A stretch of DNA of 64,000 nucleotides from Aquamicrobium aerolatum DSM 21857 (GTDB taxonomy: Bacteria > Pseudomonadota > Alphaproteobacteria > Rhizobiales > Rhizobiaceae): positions 62,001 through 126,000 of the forward strand of contig NZ_FORF01000006.1 of NCBI RefSeq assembly GCF_900113935.1, written 5' to 3'. This document shows positions 8,573 through 17,044 of this stretch, piece after piece. The position numbers and the translations under genes are program-made. The notes beneath the pieces are model-generated. The model had not been told where the DNA came from, searched no databases, and was given only the letters and a program-made list of their open reading frames with translations. The stretch's first letter is position 1. Every line of letters starts with the position of its first letter.

Positions 8573-9223
8573 ATGAACGATGTGGTTCTCCATAATTACT
8601 TCCGCTCGTCGACGTCCTATCGGGTGCGCATCGCCCTGGCGCTCAAGGGCGTTGAATATACCTATGTCGCCCATCATCTGCGGCATGGTGCACATCGTGA
8701 AGCCGGCTATCTTGCGATCAATCCGCAAGGACTGGTGCCAACCCTGATCTGGAACGACGGAACAACAATCGCTCAGTCGCTGGCGATCATGGAGTTTCTC
8801 GATGAGGAGGTGCCGGAACCACCTCTCCTGCCCGCCGACGCTGCAGGGCGAGCGCGCGTTCGTATGCTGGCACAGATGATCGCGTGCGATATCCATCCGG
8901 TGAACAATCTGCGGGTTCTTGACCGGCTACGCAGCCGCTACGGCGCAGACGATGTTGAGATCGCAGATTGGTTTCGTCACTGGGTCAATGAGACTTTCCG
9001 CCCTTTGGAGCAGTTGCTGGCGGAAAGTGCGCACACGGGCATGTTCTGCCATGGTGACGCGCCCGGCATGGCAGACATTTGTCTGGTCGCTCAGGCGACC
9101 AACAATGCGCGCTTCAACGTCGATATGACGCTGTATCCGACGATCTGTCGGATACGCGATGCATGCCTGGAACTCGACGCTTTCGTAAGCACCGCCCCAG
9201 CACGGCAGCCAGACGCGGAATAG
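8573..9223 (+). CDS. maiA: Maleylacetoacetate isomerase (zeta-class glutathione S-transferase)
   Basis: 216 residues. The GST zeta signature SSTSYRVRIALALKG (residues 12-26) holds the catalytic Ser and glutathione-activating loop, and INPQGLVPTL is the cis-Pro thioredoxin-fold motif. It isomerises maleylacetoacetate to fumarylacetoacetate in tyrosine/homogentisate breakdown. No hmgA or fahA is in the window, so the pathway partners lie elsewhere. It lies 33 bp downstream of the ALDH16 gene, with GGGAGGAAACG before the ATG, probably in the same transcript. Some zeta GSTs also act on other maleyl or chlorinated acids. Confidence 0.88.
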   Translation: MNDVVLHNYFRSSTSYRVRIALALKGVEYTYVAHHLRHGAHREAGYLAINPQGLVPTLIWNDGTTIAQSLAIMEFLDEEVPEPPLLPADAAGRARVRMLAQMIACDIHPVNNLRVLDRLRSRYGADDVEIADWFRHWVNETFRPLEQLLAESAHTGMFCHGDAPGMADICLVAQATNNARFNVDMTLYPTICRIRDACLELDAFVSTAPARQPDAE

Positions 9224-9229
9224 TTTTTA

Positions 9230-9279
9230 AGCAACTCCGAACGCAAAATCGCTTCGCGCCTTTGCTGGAAGCGCTCTAG
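9230..9279. repeat. Candidate rhizobial intergenic palindromic repeat
   Basis: The stretch from AGCAACTCCGAACGCAAA to TTTGCTGGAAGCGCTCTAG forms an imperfect inverted repeat (GCAAA pairs with TTTGC, TCC with GGA, AGC with GCT). It strongly resembles a dispersed element I know from Rhizobium/Agrobacterium/Mesorhizobium intergenic regions (CGCAAAACCGCTxCxCACTTTTGCTGGAATTGCTCTAG). It lies between convergent genes and supplies the TAG stop codon of the MaoC gene on the minus strand. I saw no second copy in this window. Confidence 0.5.
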
Positions 9280-9746
9280 CCAGCGTCGACGAGCAGCATC
9301 AGCGTTTCGGCGACAAAAGCCGGCTTTGCTTCGCCGTCGATTTCCATCGTGTTGAGGGTCTTCATCAAATGCTGACCTGGAGCCTTCGCCTCCAGCGAGA
9401 TCAACTTGGAATGCATCCGAACGCGAGAGCCAACCTTGACCGGCGAAAGAAACCGCAGTTTGTCGAGACCGTAATTGATGACGACGTCGACACCGGCAGG
9501 CGTGATCTGTAGCTGCTCGTTCATCGCAGGCACGAGCGACAGCGTCAGATATCCGTGGGCGATCGGCGCATGATAAGGACTATCACGCTTCGCACGCTCG
9601 ACATCGACATGGATCCATTGCCGATCACGCGTCGTCGTCGCAAAAGTGTCAACCATCGACTGGTCAATCTCGATCCAGTCCGAAACGCCCAGATCAACAC
9701 CGATCATCGTCTTCAGATCTGCGATGCTTACTTGCTTGTGGTTCAA
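9276..9746 (-). CDS. MaoC-family (R)-specific enoyl hydratase-like protein
   Basis: 156 residues, single hot-dog fold. The hydratase-2 dyad is visible: Asp41 and His46 in DRQWIHVDVERA, followed by HGYLTLSL. Such proteins hydrate trans-2-enoyl-CoA to (R)-3-hydroxyacyl-CoA or related thioesters; the rhizobial NodN and PaaZ hydratase domains belong here. It is encoded 16 bp downstream of the alpha-hydroxy-acid oxidase gene on the same strand and is probably co-transcribed with it, though no shared pathway is evident. Its stop codon lies inside the intergenic repeat. Confidence 0.85.
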   Translation of the reverse strand: MNHKQVSIADLKTMIGVDLGVSDWIEIDQSMVDTFATTTRDRQWIHVDVERAKRDSPYHAPIAHGYLTLSLVPAMNEQLQITPAGVDVVINYGLDKLRFLSPVKVGSRVRMHSKLISLEAKAPGQHLMKTLNTMEIDGEAKPAFVAETLMLLVDAG

Positions 9747-9762
9747 AAAAGCTGCCCTGATT

Positions 9763-11034
9763 TCAATTGCCTATAATACATTCCTCATCGAGATCGGTAG
9801 CATTTGAAAGCCCGCAGAGAGCCAGTGTCAGGTCGAACTCGGCGATGATGTTGCGGATCACCTCGCACACACCGGCCTCGCCCGCAAGAGCAAGGCCATA
9901 AACGTATGGCCTTCCAAGGAGTACCGCGCGCGCACCAAGCGCCAGCGCCTTGGCGACGTCGGCTCCCGAGCGTATGCCGGAGTCAAGAAGCACAGGCATG
10001 TCGCCGGCAGCCGCGACGATCGACGGCAACATAGTCAACGTCCCCGCCTCGCCATCGACCTGTCTGCCGCCATGGTTTGAGACGACAATCGCGTCAACAC
10101 CATGGCTTGCGGCTAGCGCGGCGTCCTCGGGATGGCGCAGTCCTTTTAGAACGATCGGGAGTTTGGTCATTGCTCGCAGGCGGGCCACATCATCCCAACT
10201 CAGATCGGGGCGCGAATAAGTGGCGGTAAAATGCGCGACCGCGGCGCGCATCTGGTGTACGGTCAGGCCGAAATCCTTGCCTTTGCGACGCAAACTAAGG
10301 ACCGTATCGATAATTCCGAGACCTTTGGGCTTCAAACCAGTGTCTGGCGGGGATTGCGGGATCTTCGACCGGAACACCGGATCAGTGAGATATTGGGCGA
10401 TGCCCAATCCACGCAGAAACGGCAGATAGCCAAGATCCAGATCGCGCGGACGCCAACCGAGCAGCGTCGTATCCAGCGTGACCACAATTGCCTCCGCGCC
10501 TGCCTTCTCTGCCCTGGACACCAGCGAACGCACGACCTCATCATCACTTGACCAATATAGCTGGAACCATCGCGGCCCCTCGCCCATTGCAGCCGCGCAA
10601 TCCTCCATGCTGACGGAAGCCTGGTTAGAAAACACAAATGTCACGCCTTCACTCGCGGCGGCGCGCGCAACCGCCCTGTCTGCATCGCGATGAACCATTT
10701 CCAGCACACCGATTGGCGCAAGCAGAATTGGCGACGGATGGCGACGGCCAAGCAGTTCGATGGAAAGATCGCGGCTTGAAACATCCCGCAGAACGCGCGG
10801 CGACAATTCCGCACTGTCAAAAGCCAGGCGATTGGCGCGCATGGTCGCCTCGGCCCCCGCTCCGCCGACGATATAGGCAGCGGCCTCCCGGCTCATCCGA
10901 GCCGCAGCTTTCCGCTCAAGCTCTTCAGCAAGGACCGGAACCAACGGGCGCGTTCCACCTGCACCCGGCACATAGATCTGCATCTGCCGCATACGGCCAC
11001 GCTGCATGGCTTGCGCTTGTAAGTCCCCGCTCAT
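9763..11034 (-). CDS. FMN-dependent alpha-hydroxy-acid oxidase (lactate 2-monooxygenase-like)
   Basis: 423 residues from ATG 11034. The family active-site motif [10 protein letters not shown] holds the catalytic His and substrate Arg; the FMN phosphate site [22 protein letters not shown] follows. The N-terminal block ([28 protein letters not shown]) matches lactate 2-monooxygenase-type members better than glycolate oxidase or LldD. Substrate is likely a short 2-hydroxy acid such as lactate. Start choice: GGGGAGGA abuts an ATG at 11040 but sits 7 bp before the in-frame ATG at 11034, so the latter is preferred. Confidence 0.87.
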   Translation of the reverse strand: MSGDLQAQAMQRGRMRQMQIYVPGAGGTRPLVPVLAEELERKAAARMSREAAAYIVGGAGAEATMRANRLAFDSAELSPRVLRDVSSRDLSIELLGRRHPSPILLAPIGVLEMVHRDADRAVARAAASEGVTFVFSNQASVSMEDCAAAMGEGPRWFQLYWSSDDEVVRSLVSRAEKAGAEAIVVTLDTTLLGWRPRDLDLGYLPFLRGLGIAQYLTDPVFRSKIPQSPPDTGLKPKGLGIIDTVLSLRRKGKDFGLTVHQMRAAVAHFTATYSRPDLSWDDVARLRAMTKLPIVLKGLRHPEDAALAASHGVDAIVVSNHGGRQVDGEAGTLTMLPSIVAAAGDMPVLLDSGIRSGADVAKALALGARAVLLGRPYVYGLALAGEAGVCEVIRNIIAEFDLTLALCGLSNATDLDEECIIGN

Positions 11035-11087
11035 CGACATTCCTCCCCTGTCATCGCCTCAGAGACTAGGGCAGCGGCTCAACAGCT

Positions 11088-12383
11088 TCAATTGGTGAAG
11101 AGAAGGCGATCGGCAATGTGGAGCACAAGACCTGCAAGACCGCCGATCAGCATACCGTTGAAGCGGATATACTGAAGATCCCGTCCGATGTTGAGTTCAA
11201 TCAGCCGGGTCAACTGGACGATGTCCCAACTGCGCACCTGATCTCCGATAAAGGCAGCGACGCCACTTTTCTGAACCTCGACAAAGGAGGACAGCGCGAC
11301 CACGAATCCTTCGTTCATCTCGGCGCGGATACGTGGCTCAGCGGCAAGCTGGCGTCCGACTTCCACGAACATGTCAGTGAGATGACGTCGGACAACGGAA
11401 TCATTCTCATTGATGTCCTGCTCGATGAATACCCGCAGACTTTCCCAAAAACTGGTCGCCAATGTCTTGAGTTCAGGGCGTGCAAGCAAATCGCGCTTCA
11501 GTTTGTCGGCGCGCATCTCATATTCGGCAGAGGTGCGAAGCTCGCTGATGAATTTCTCCACAAACTGATCGAATTCGGCGCGCAAAGGGTGGTCGGGTGC
11601 CGCGTTAACTTCGGTGATCAATGTGCTTGCCGAGGCAACAATCTTCTTCAAAAGATAGGCATCGGCGCGGAAGAAACGGGCAAGGCTGGGCAGTTCATCA
11701 CGGATCTTGTCGCGCAACGCGTCAAGCGCGGCCTCATCGCGGAGAAATCCGCCGAGCATGACCAGAATTTCGTCCAGAAGCCTCTGGTGGCGTCGATCTG
11801 CCGTGATCGCGCCAAGCATGTCTGCAGCGAGCGGAGCGATTTTTATCTTGTCCAGCTGGTCCACAAGACGACGGGTGACGAAATCACCCACTCCCGAGCC
11901 TTCCACCGCCGTCAACGCCTGCGGTGCTATACGTCCGACAAAGCGCGAAAGTTCATCTGAACGCGCGCGGTCAGTCAGCCAGTCTGCAACCATCTGGGCG
12001 AAATCCACTTGCTGCAGCTTCGCCCGAACGGGCTCCGGAGCAAGAAAATTCACCTCGATGAATCGTCCCAGATTGCTGGCGATCCGATCCTTGTTGGCAG
12101 GAATGATGGCCGTGTGGGGAATAGGCAAACCAAGTGGCCGCCGGAACAAAGCAACGACCGCGTACCAATCCGCCAGCCCGCCAATCGCGGCCGCTTCTGC
12201 AAATGCGGCAACATAAGACAACATCGGCCAGTTTGTCTGGAAAGCTCGCGCCGCGAGGAAAACCGCGACGCACAAGACAAGTGCCCCGGTGGCAATCGCC
12301 TTCGTACGCCTTAACGCTGCTTGTTTTAGCCGCTCTTCCGGAAGAAGCTCCCGCGCATCCGCCAGCGCCTCATGATCCGCCAT
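11088..12383 (-). CDS. DUF445 family membrane-associated protein (YjiN-like)
   Basis: 431 residues. The family hallmark AEAAAIGGLADWYAVVALFRRPLG is near the N-terminus beside a membrane segment (AIATGALVLCVAVFLAA), and a second hydrophobic stretch (FNGMLIGGLAGLVLHIAD) is at the C-terminus; the middle is long and helical. This predicts an inner-membrane protein with a large soluble domain held by both ends. Function of the family is not established. The longest frame begins at 12425, but MADHEALAD at 12383 has GAGGCAGGA upstream and matches the usual family start. Confidence 0.85.
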   Translation of the reverse strand: MADHEALADARELLPEERLKQAALRRTKAIATGALVLCVAVFLAARAFQTNWPMLSYVAAFAEAAAIGGLADWYAVVALFRRPLGLPIPHTAIIPANKDRIASNLGRFIEVNFLAPEPVRAKLQQVDFAQMVADWLTDRARSDELSRFVGRIAPQALTAVEGSGVGDFVTRRLVDQLDKIKIAPLAADMLGAITADRRHQRLLDEILVMLGGFLRDEAALDALRDKIRDELPSLARFFRADAYLLKKIVASASTLITEVNAAPDHPLRAEFDQFVEKFISELRTSAEYEMRADKLKRDLLARPELKTLATSFWESLRVFIEQDINENDSVVRRHLTDMFVEVGRQLAAEPRIRAEMNEGFVVALSSFVEVQKSGVAAFIGDQVRSWDIVQLTRLIELNIGRDLQYIRFNGMLIGGLAGLVLHIADRLLFTN

Positions 12384-12485
12384 GTTGTCCTGCCTCGCAC
12401 TTTTACAGCATCCTATTGGCTGCAAGATGTGGGGGCTTATGGCCTCCAGGTCACGTCATTTTTGCCAGAATGCCAACTTCGCCGC

Positions 12486-13043
12486 TCAGAATGCACCGGC
12501 CTCCAAGGGAACAAAAGCGCCAGCGCCCGGTCGAAGCGGCAACGGCGGCATGGGTGCCAGTCCAATCATGCCGACAGTCTCACCATCTTCAAAACGCAGC
12601 GTCGCGTTGAAGCGCATGGCCAACCGCTTCATCGTACCATTCTGCGGATGGGTCGTGACACGGAGCCGCTCATATCCGAACGCACGAGCGCTCTCGATGA
12701 GCCGCGAAAAAAGCAAGCCTCCAAGGCCACGTTGCTGCATGTGAGGCTCGACGCTGAACGCGATCTCACCTGTTGGCTCGGCCTGCGTGACCTGCTCATG
12801 AAGTTCAGCAGCGCCGAGTACCTTGCCATTCTCAACATAGCCGATCACGACCGCACCGTTGCGAAAGCACTTTTCAGCATAGGCCGAAACAAAGGCGTCA
12901 TTTGCAGGACCATTGAAACGATCGCGACGGCTCTCAACATCAAGACGCAGGAGATGCGCCTTGAACTGAGGGAGCTCGGAGTGTCTCAATAACCGGATTA
13001 CACCCTGGAGGGGAATGTCGGCACGGGGAGCAATGGTGGTCAT
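12486..13043 (-). CDS. GNAT-family N-acetyltransferase
   Basis: 185 residues from ATG 13043. The acetyl-CoA binding motif is seen as FSVEPHMQQRGLGGLLFSRLIESAR (pattern QxxGxG/A in QQRGLGG), with the preceding strand ending in GEIAFSV. Substrate is unknown. The longest frame would start with TTG at 13121 and add 26 residues with no homology-like pattern; GAGAAAG stands 7 bp before ATG 13043. It is divergent from rirA, and the shared roughly 210 bp upstream region holds a candidate Irr box, so iron control of this gene is possible but untested. Confidence 0.82.
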   Translation of the reverse strand: MTTIAPRADIPLQGVIRLLRHSELPQFKAHLLRLDVESRRDRFNGPANDAFVSAYAEKCFRNGAVVIGYVENGKVLGAAELHEQVTQAEPTGEIAFSVEPHMQQRGLGGLLFSRLIESARAFGYERLRVTTHPQNGTMKRLAMRFNATLRFEDGETVGMIGLAPMPPLPLRPGAGAFVPLEAGAF

Positions 13044-13171
13044 GGTCTGCTTTCTCGTCGGTTCCTCCCACGGCGGCAAATCAGCCACGTCGTAGATTGT
13101 GCAGTGCAGCATGAATTTCAAGAGGCGAGATGTCGCGCCCTTAAAACATGAGCGCGTAACTCCAGATTTAT

Positions 13172-13201
13172 TTGACAGCCTCTCTGGAATTGTTCTAAAT
13201 T
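13172..13201 (+). promoter_or_regulatory. rirA promoter with overlapping Irr/ICE-type box
   Basis: TTGACA at 13172-13177 and TAAATT at 13196-13201 are 18 bp apart. Lying across the -10 is CTGGAATTGTTCTAA (13184-13198), which agrees with the Irr box (iron control element) consensus TTAGAATNATTCTAA at 11 of 14 defined positions. Irr binding here would repress rirA when iron or haem is low, a circuit described in other rhizobia. The site is 57 bp upstream of the rirA ATG. Confidence 0.6.
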
Positions 13202-13254
13202 TTATTCCATATTCATGTTTCGAGTCAGTTCAGGTCGTTGCGGGAAGGTTCACG

Positions 13255-13716
13255 ATGCGGCTTACACGCCAGACAAACTATGCGATCCGCATATTGATGT
13301 ACTGTGCGGCCAATGAAGGCCGCTTGAGCCGGATCGCCGACATCGCTGCCGCATATTCCGTTTCGGAACTTTTCCTGTTCAAAATCCTGCAGCCGCTTGT
13401 TGAGCACGAGCTCGTACAGACCGTTCGTGGCCGCAATGGGGGCGTGCGTATCGGACGGCCAGCCTCCGAGATTACGCTATTCGATGTCGTGCGTGTAACT
13501 GAAGAAAACTTTGCGCTGGCCGAGTGCTTCGAAAACGATGCGACAGAGTGCCCGCTCGTGGATTCCTGCGCCCTAAATGAAGCGCTGCGCAAAGCCTTGG
13601 GCGCATTTTTTGAAGTTCTTGAAGGCTACACGATTGAAGATCTTGCCAAAGCGCGCTTTTCGCTGCGCGACCGACTGGGCATCAACGATCTGCCGCAACT
13701 GGCAGTGCACAACTGA
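13255..13716 (+). CDS. rirA: Rhizobial iron regulator RirA (Rrf2 family, Fe-S sensor)
   Basis: 153 residues from ATG 13255. The N-terminus MRLTRQTNYAIRILMYCAAN and the helix SRIADIAAAYSVSELFLFKI form the Rrf2 winged helix. Cys91, Cys99 and Cys105 (AECFENDATECPLVDSC) sit exactly where RirA binds its [4Fe-4S] cluster. RirA represses iron-uptake genes when iron is sufficient and loses the cluster when iron is scarce. The frame upstream of 13255 is open back to 13099 but is non-family sequence; GGAAGG precedes ATG 13255. It converges on the J-domain gene 9 bp away. Confidence 0.95.
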   Translation: MRLTRQTNYAIRILMYCAANEGRLSRIADIAAAYSVSELFLFKILQPLVEHELVQTVRGRNGGVRIGRPASEITLFDVVRVTEENFALAECFENDATECPLVDSCALNEALRKALGAFFEVLEGYTIEDLAKARFSLRDRLGINDLPQLAVHN

Positions 13717-13725
13717 TGACGGGCT

Positions 13726-14193
13726 CTAACGCTTTTTGCGTTTAGCCTCATCAATCAGCATGTTTGCAATCTGCATGCGTAATGCCGCACGCTCGCGAAA
13801 CTCCGCCGGTACACGGTCTGGATGATAGCGCATCGCAAAGGCGCGACGCGCCTTATCCAACTCATCGGGCATGCTGCGCGGTCTAATGCCAAGCTCGCGG
13901 GAAATCGATTCCGGGTCGAGAAAAAACAGATCCTCCAGTGCGGGCTGAAGATGCGTCGGCGTTTCGACGGCCTTTTTCACACTTTGATCTTCAGATATTT
14001 CGCCATAGGCATGGACTGCACGGTCGCGAAACAACCCGGTATTTTCTGCTTGAAGCCGCTCGATCTGCGCGAGCATATCAACTTTCAGCGACGGTGGTGG
14101 CCCGTCGCTCCGCTCACGCACTTCTGCTTCATGAGTGGCGGCAAGCAACTCATCAAGCAGTGATGTAAAATCAAGCTCCGCTTCTCCGCCCAC
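13726..14193 (-). CDS. Small J-domain-like protein
   Basis: 155 residues from GTG 14193, with AGGAG 6 bp upstream. The C-terminal half holds a degenerate J domain: ELDKARRAFAMRYHPDRVPAE contains the HPD tripeptide needed to stimulate DnaK ATPase, followed by a helix (ERAALRMQIANMLIDEAKRKK). The N-terminal half is acidic and partly helical (LDELLAATHEAEVRER) without a known domain. There is no Gly/Phe region or zinc finger, so this is a J-domain co-chaperone-like protein (DnaJ class C), not DnaJ. Client unknown. Confidence 0.78.
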   Translation of the reverse strand: MGGEAELDFTSLLDELLAATHEAEVRERSDGPPPSLKVDMLAQIERLQAENTGLFRDRAVHAYGEISEDQSVKKAVETPTHLQPALEDLFFLDPESISRELGIRPRSMPDELDKARRAFAMRYHPDRVPAEFRERAALRMQIANMLIDEAKRKKR

Positions 14194-14328
14194 TTGAGAC
14201 TCCTGACACAGGCGTTTGCGATTTCAGGAACTTAAAGCTGATCCGGTTAAAAAGATCTCTGAGAATAGGTTCGCCGATAGAATTTCACCGTTGCAGTAAA
14301 CAGTTCGCTAACCAGTCCGCCGCGGCGT
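14194..14328. other. Intergenic, nothing recognised
   Basis: Short region between two minus-strand genes. It must carry the terminator of the hydrolase gene and the promoter of the J-domain gene, but I see no stable hairpin with a T-tract. Confidence 0.4.
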
Positions 14329-15228
14329 TCATCGCACCCCATCCATCCAGTTCAACGTCCCTCGCCAATCCACCATACGGATAGGCGTGCCGTGACTTCC
14401 CGTTTCAAAGCGCACGAATCGTACCGGGTAGTTGGGCGCTTTTTTCAGGATCGACCGGAAAAACCGCTCCTGCGTTGCGACCGGAAAAACACGATCATCG
14501 CTGCCATGGCCGAAAAATACCGGTACGCGCCGCTTAAACGCGGTACTCGCGAGGAAACTCTCGTCCCAATGCGAACCAAGCAGCAGCAAACCTCCCAGAC
14601 GCGGTGCCACATCGGCATCCTTGGCAAGCTGCCAGCACAGCGCTCCCCCCATTGAGCCACATGCCAGATAAATTTTCGCGTCAGGAGCCGATGTCGAATA
14701 ATAGGACAGAAGACTGGCGACCTGGCGGGAGCCCCTGGGCCCGAAATCTGAGAACTCGGGCGTGATGTAGATTCCGCCGTTACGCTGGGCAAGGTTCTTG
14801 AGGCGGTTGAAATTGCCGCCAAAAGTATGGTCATTCATTCCCTGATTGCGATTGCCGCCCTGCCCGTAAAGGTAGACGACGATGAACCGCGCTGTCTCTG
14901 GCGCGCCGACAACAACATGCGGAACGTTTGCGACATCGGTCTTGAGAACCAAGTCCGTTTGCGCTCGCAACGGAGCAAAGTCGACAAACCTGCCCCTGAC
15001 CCGCCTCTCCGGCACCTCATCGCGCTCGCGCAGATCCCGTTCGATTCGATAATCGACCGTCAGGTGTCGGCCGCCGTCAGCACTGGCAAGCAATTTGGGG
15101 TACGCAAAAAACTCGTCTTTGAAAGGACGCATCAGCTCTGCACGTGCGTCGCCACCCGCCCCCGCAAGAACTAAAAACATAGCCAGGATGCTGGCAACGA
15201 CATGATTTTGCGGGACGAAGCAGGGCAT
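14329..15228 (-). CDS. Secreted alpha/beta-hydrolase (phospholipase/carboxylesterase-like)
   Basis: 299 residues. An N-terminal signal peptide (VASILAMFLVLAGAGGDARA) predicts periplasmic export. The hydrolase triad is readable: nucleophile in LACGSMGGALCW (GxSMGG), acid in FGHGSDDRVFP, and His in ETGSHGTP. An early YLYGQGGN stretch can serve as oxyanion loop. The substrate is unknown; the GSMGG elbow is seen in esterases and polyhydroxyalkanoate-depolymerase-like proteins. It is a minus-strand gene downstream of the flavin reductase gene but 82 bp away, so co-transcription is uncertain. Confidence 0.8.
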   Translation of the reverse strand: MPCFVPQNHVVASILAMFLVLAGAGGDARAELMRPFKDEFFAYPKLLASADGGRHLTVDYRIERDLRERDEVPERRVRGRFVDFAPLRAQTDLVLKTDVANVPHVVVGAPETARFIVVYLYGQGGNRNQGMNDHTFGGNFNRLKNLAQRNGGIYITPEFSDFGPRGSRQVASLLSYYSTSAPDAKIYLACGSMGGALCWQLAKDADVAPRLGGLLLLGSHWDESFLASTAFKRRVPVFFGHGSDDRVFPVATQERFFRSILKKAPNYPVRFVRFETGSHGTPIRMVDWRGTLNWMDGVR

Positions 15229-15310
15229 GACGCAGAGTAAACCACGTCTCTACCCTCACGCCAGCCCCAGCCATCGCAATGCTTCGCCCGCCCATCCGAC
15301 TTGGTGTCAG

Positions 15311-15847
15311 CTACTCGGTGGCGTCTCCTGCCAGTTGGCGATAGGCACGGTGGAAATATATCAATGGATCAACGCTCTCGCCGACGCGGACGCCGGTGAC
15401 CTGTCCGAATAGGATCCGGTGGGTGGCAAAATCCTTTGTCTCGACGATGTGACAGTCAAACGTGGCCAAGGCTCCGGCCAAAACAGGAGCACCGGATGAG
15501 ATGGTTTCCCATGCTCCGAGGTTAAAGCGTTCGTCCTGCGTGAGGCCCGTGAAACCGGAGAATGCGTCAGCAATCTCGCGCTGGTCAGCCGCCAACGTGT
15601 TCAGAGCAAACACGCCGTTTTCGGCAAAACAGTCATTGTCCCGCTTCACCCGGTTGAGGCAAACAAGTACCGTTGGTGGATCATCGGACACCGAACAGGC
15701 CGCAATCGCAGTCACACCACGACGCCCCGAGGGACCATCTGTGGTCACAACCTGCACTGCGCCGGAATAACGGCTCATTGCCTCGCGATAGAGGCGTGAT
15801 TCAACAGCATTCTTCTTTAGCACGATGTTACCTGCGTTTATGGCCAC
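15311..15847 (-). CDS. Flavin reductase family protein (RutF/HpaC-like)
   Basis: 178 residues. The pattern SRYSGAVQVVTTDGPSGRRGVTAIAACSVSDDPPTVLVCLNR is typical of short-chain NAD(P)H:FMN/FAD reductases that feed reduced flavin to two-component monooxygenases, and it resembles RutF most. DCHIVETKDFATHRILFGQV is the second family block. No partner oxygenase is next to it, so its physiological partner is elsewhere. The start is unsure: GTG 15847 gives the longest product but has no clear ribosome-binding site; an internal start would remove only the poorly conserved N-terminus. Confidence 0.82.
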   Translation of the reverse strand: MAINAGNIVLKKNAVESRLYREAMSRYSGAVQVVTTDGPSGRRGVTAIAACSVSDDPPTVLVCLNRVKRDNDCFAENGVFALNTLAADQREIADAFSGFTGLTQDERFNLGAWETISSGAPVLAGALATFDCHIVETKDFATHRILFGQVTGVRVGESVDPLIYFHRAYRQLAGDATE

Positions 15848-15982
15848 GCCACAATATGGGGATAGGTCTCGACAGGACCAAGATTGAGCCTAAATCTCCT
15901 GCCGTCTAACGTGTTGCGCCCACGACCGCCACCCTTTACGAGTTGACACACCCTTCACTTTTCATTCCGCAAAGGCGTGGCG

Positions 15983-17044
15983 ATGCATTTCGTGCCCATT
16001 TTTCTGTGTTTCGCAATGTCGTTCTGGCTGACCGCTCAGACACATGCAGAAATACATGTGGGTGTAGCCGCGCCGCTGGAAGGCCCGAACCTCTTGCTGG
16101 GCCAGCAGATACGCGACGGCGCGCGCGTAGCGGCAGTATCTGCGGCGGTCAGGCTGTCCACCGTAGACGACCAATGTAGCGCAGAAAGCGGCGAACAGGC
16201 TGCGCAGACACTGATCGAAGCCGGTGCCGACATTGCTGTGGGCTTCCTGTGCACCGAAACGCTCGAAGCCGCCCTTCCCCTGCTGACGCAGGCAAACATT
16301 CCGGTCATCACATCAGGCGTGCGCAGCAACGGGATCACAGATCGGCACTTGCGCACAGAATGGCTTGTCTGGCGGGTCGCACCGCGCGCTGATGCCGAGC
16401 TCAATGCGATTGCGCAAATTCTGATACCGCGGTGGCGCAACGTTCTGTTTGCGATTGTCGATGATGGGACGATCCATGGCCGTGAGCTTGCTGAGTCGTT
16501 GCGTTCGGCTGCCGAGTTGGCGGGACTGAAGCCCGTATTGGTCGACACATATCGACCGCAATCCGACAACCAGATCGGGCTGGTGGGGCGATTGCGGCAC
16601 GCAGGCGCAAGTCATGTCTTTGTCGGCGGCGACCGTGACGATATCGCAATCATGGCGCGGGACGCCGCAGGGCTCGGCTATGATCTGACCCTTGCGGGCA
16701 GCGAGGCGCTGAGAGCCGCTGGCGAGGTTCCACTCGCACAAGGTACATTGATGGTCGGCGTGCCGGAATGGGCGGACGAAGCCAGCGAGGCAGAGCTTGC
16801 GCTGTTTCGCCGGGCTCTCGTAGCGCCGGAGGGATATGCAATCCCGACTCACGCCGCCGTCGAAGTTGCGACACAAGCGCTGCGCAAGGCACGTGAGGAT
16901 AAATTGCCGACCGTCCAAATTCTCAGAACTGAAACGTTCAAGACACTGGCGGGAGCGCTGCGCTTCGATGACAAGGGCGACGTGACGGACAACCCTTTCC
17001 GCCTGCTGCGCTATGACGGCTCCCGTTTCCTGCCAATCGAGTGA
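15983..17044 (+). CDS. Periplasmic branched-chain-amino-acid-binding-like protein (LivJ type)
   Basis: 353 residues with a signal peptide (FLCFAMSFWLTAQTHAEI). The start of the mature protein (HVGVAAPLEGPNLLLGQQIRDGA) is the peripheral-binding-protein class I pattern, and the two-lobe fold continues to the end. ATG 15983 is preferred over GTG 15977 because AAAGG lies 7 bp upstream of it. No ABC permease or ATPase genes are near, so it is an orphan binding protein: it may serve a distant transporter or act as a sensor. Its stop overlaps the start of the S58 peptidase gene, implying coupled translation. Confidence 0.82.
   Translation: MHFVPIFLCFAMSFWLTAQTHAEIHVGVAAPLEGPNLLLGQQIRDGARVAAVSAAVRLSTVDDQCSAESGEQAAQTLIEAGADIAVGFLCTETLEAALPLLTQANIPVITSGVRSNGITDRHLRTEWLVWRVAPRADAELNAIAQILIPRWRNVLFAIVDDGTIHGRELAESLRSAAELAGLKPVLVDTYRPQSDNQIGLVGRLRHAGASHVFVGGDRDDIAIMARDAAGLGYDLTLAGSEALRAAGEVPLAQGTLMVGVPEWADEASEAELALFRRALVAPEGYAIPTHAAVEVATQALRKAREDKLPTVQILRTETFKTLAGALRFDDKGDVTDNPFRLLRYDGSRFLPIE

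Noticed and set aside
11118-11960. 280-codon plus-strand open frame opposite DUF445
   Set aside because: DUF445 motifs are intact on the minus strand; this frame has none.
12372-12992. Plus-strand frames opposite the GNAT gene
   Set aside because: The minus-strand frame carries the acetyl-CoA motif; these do not resemble any family.
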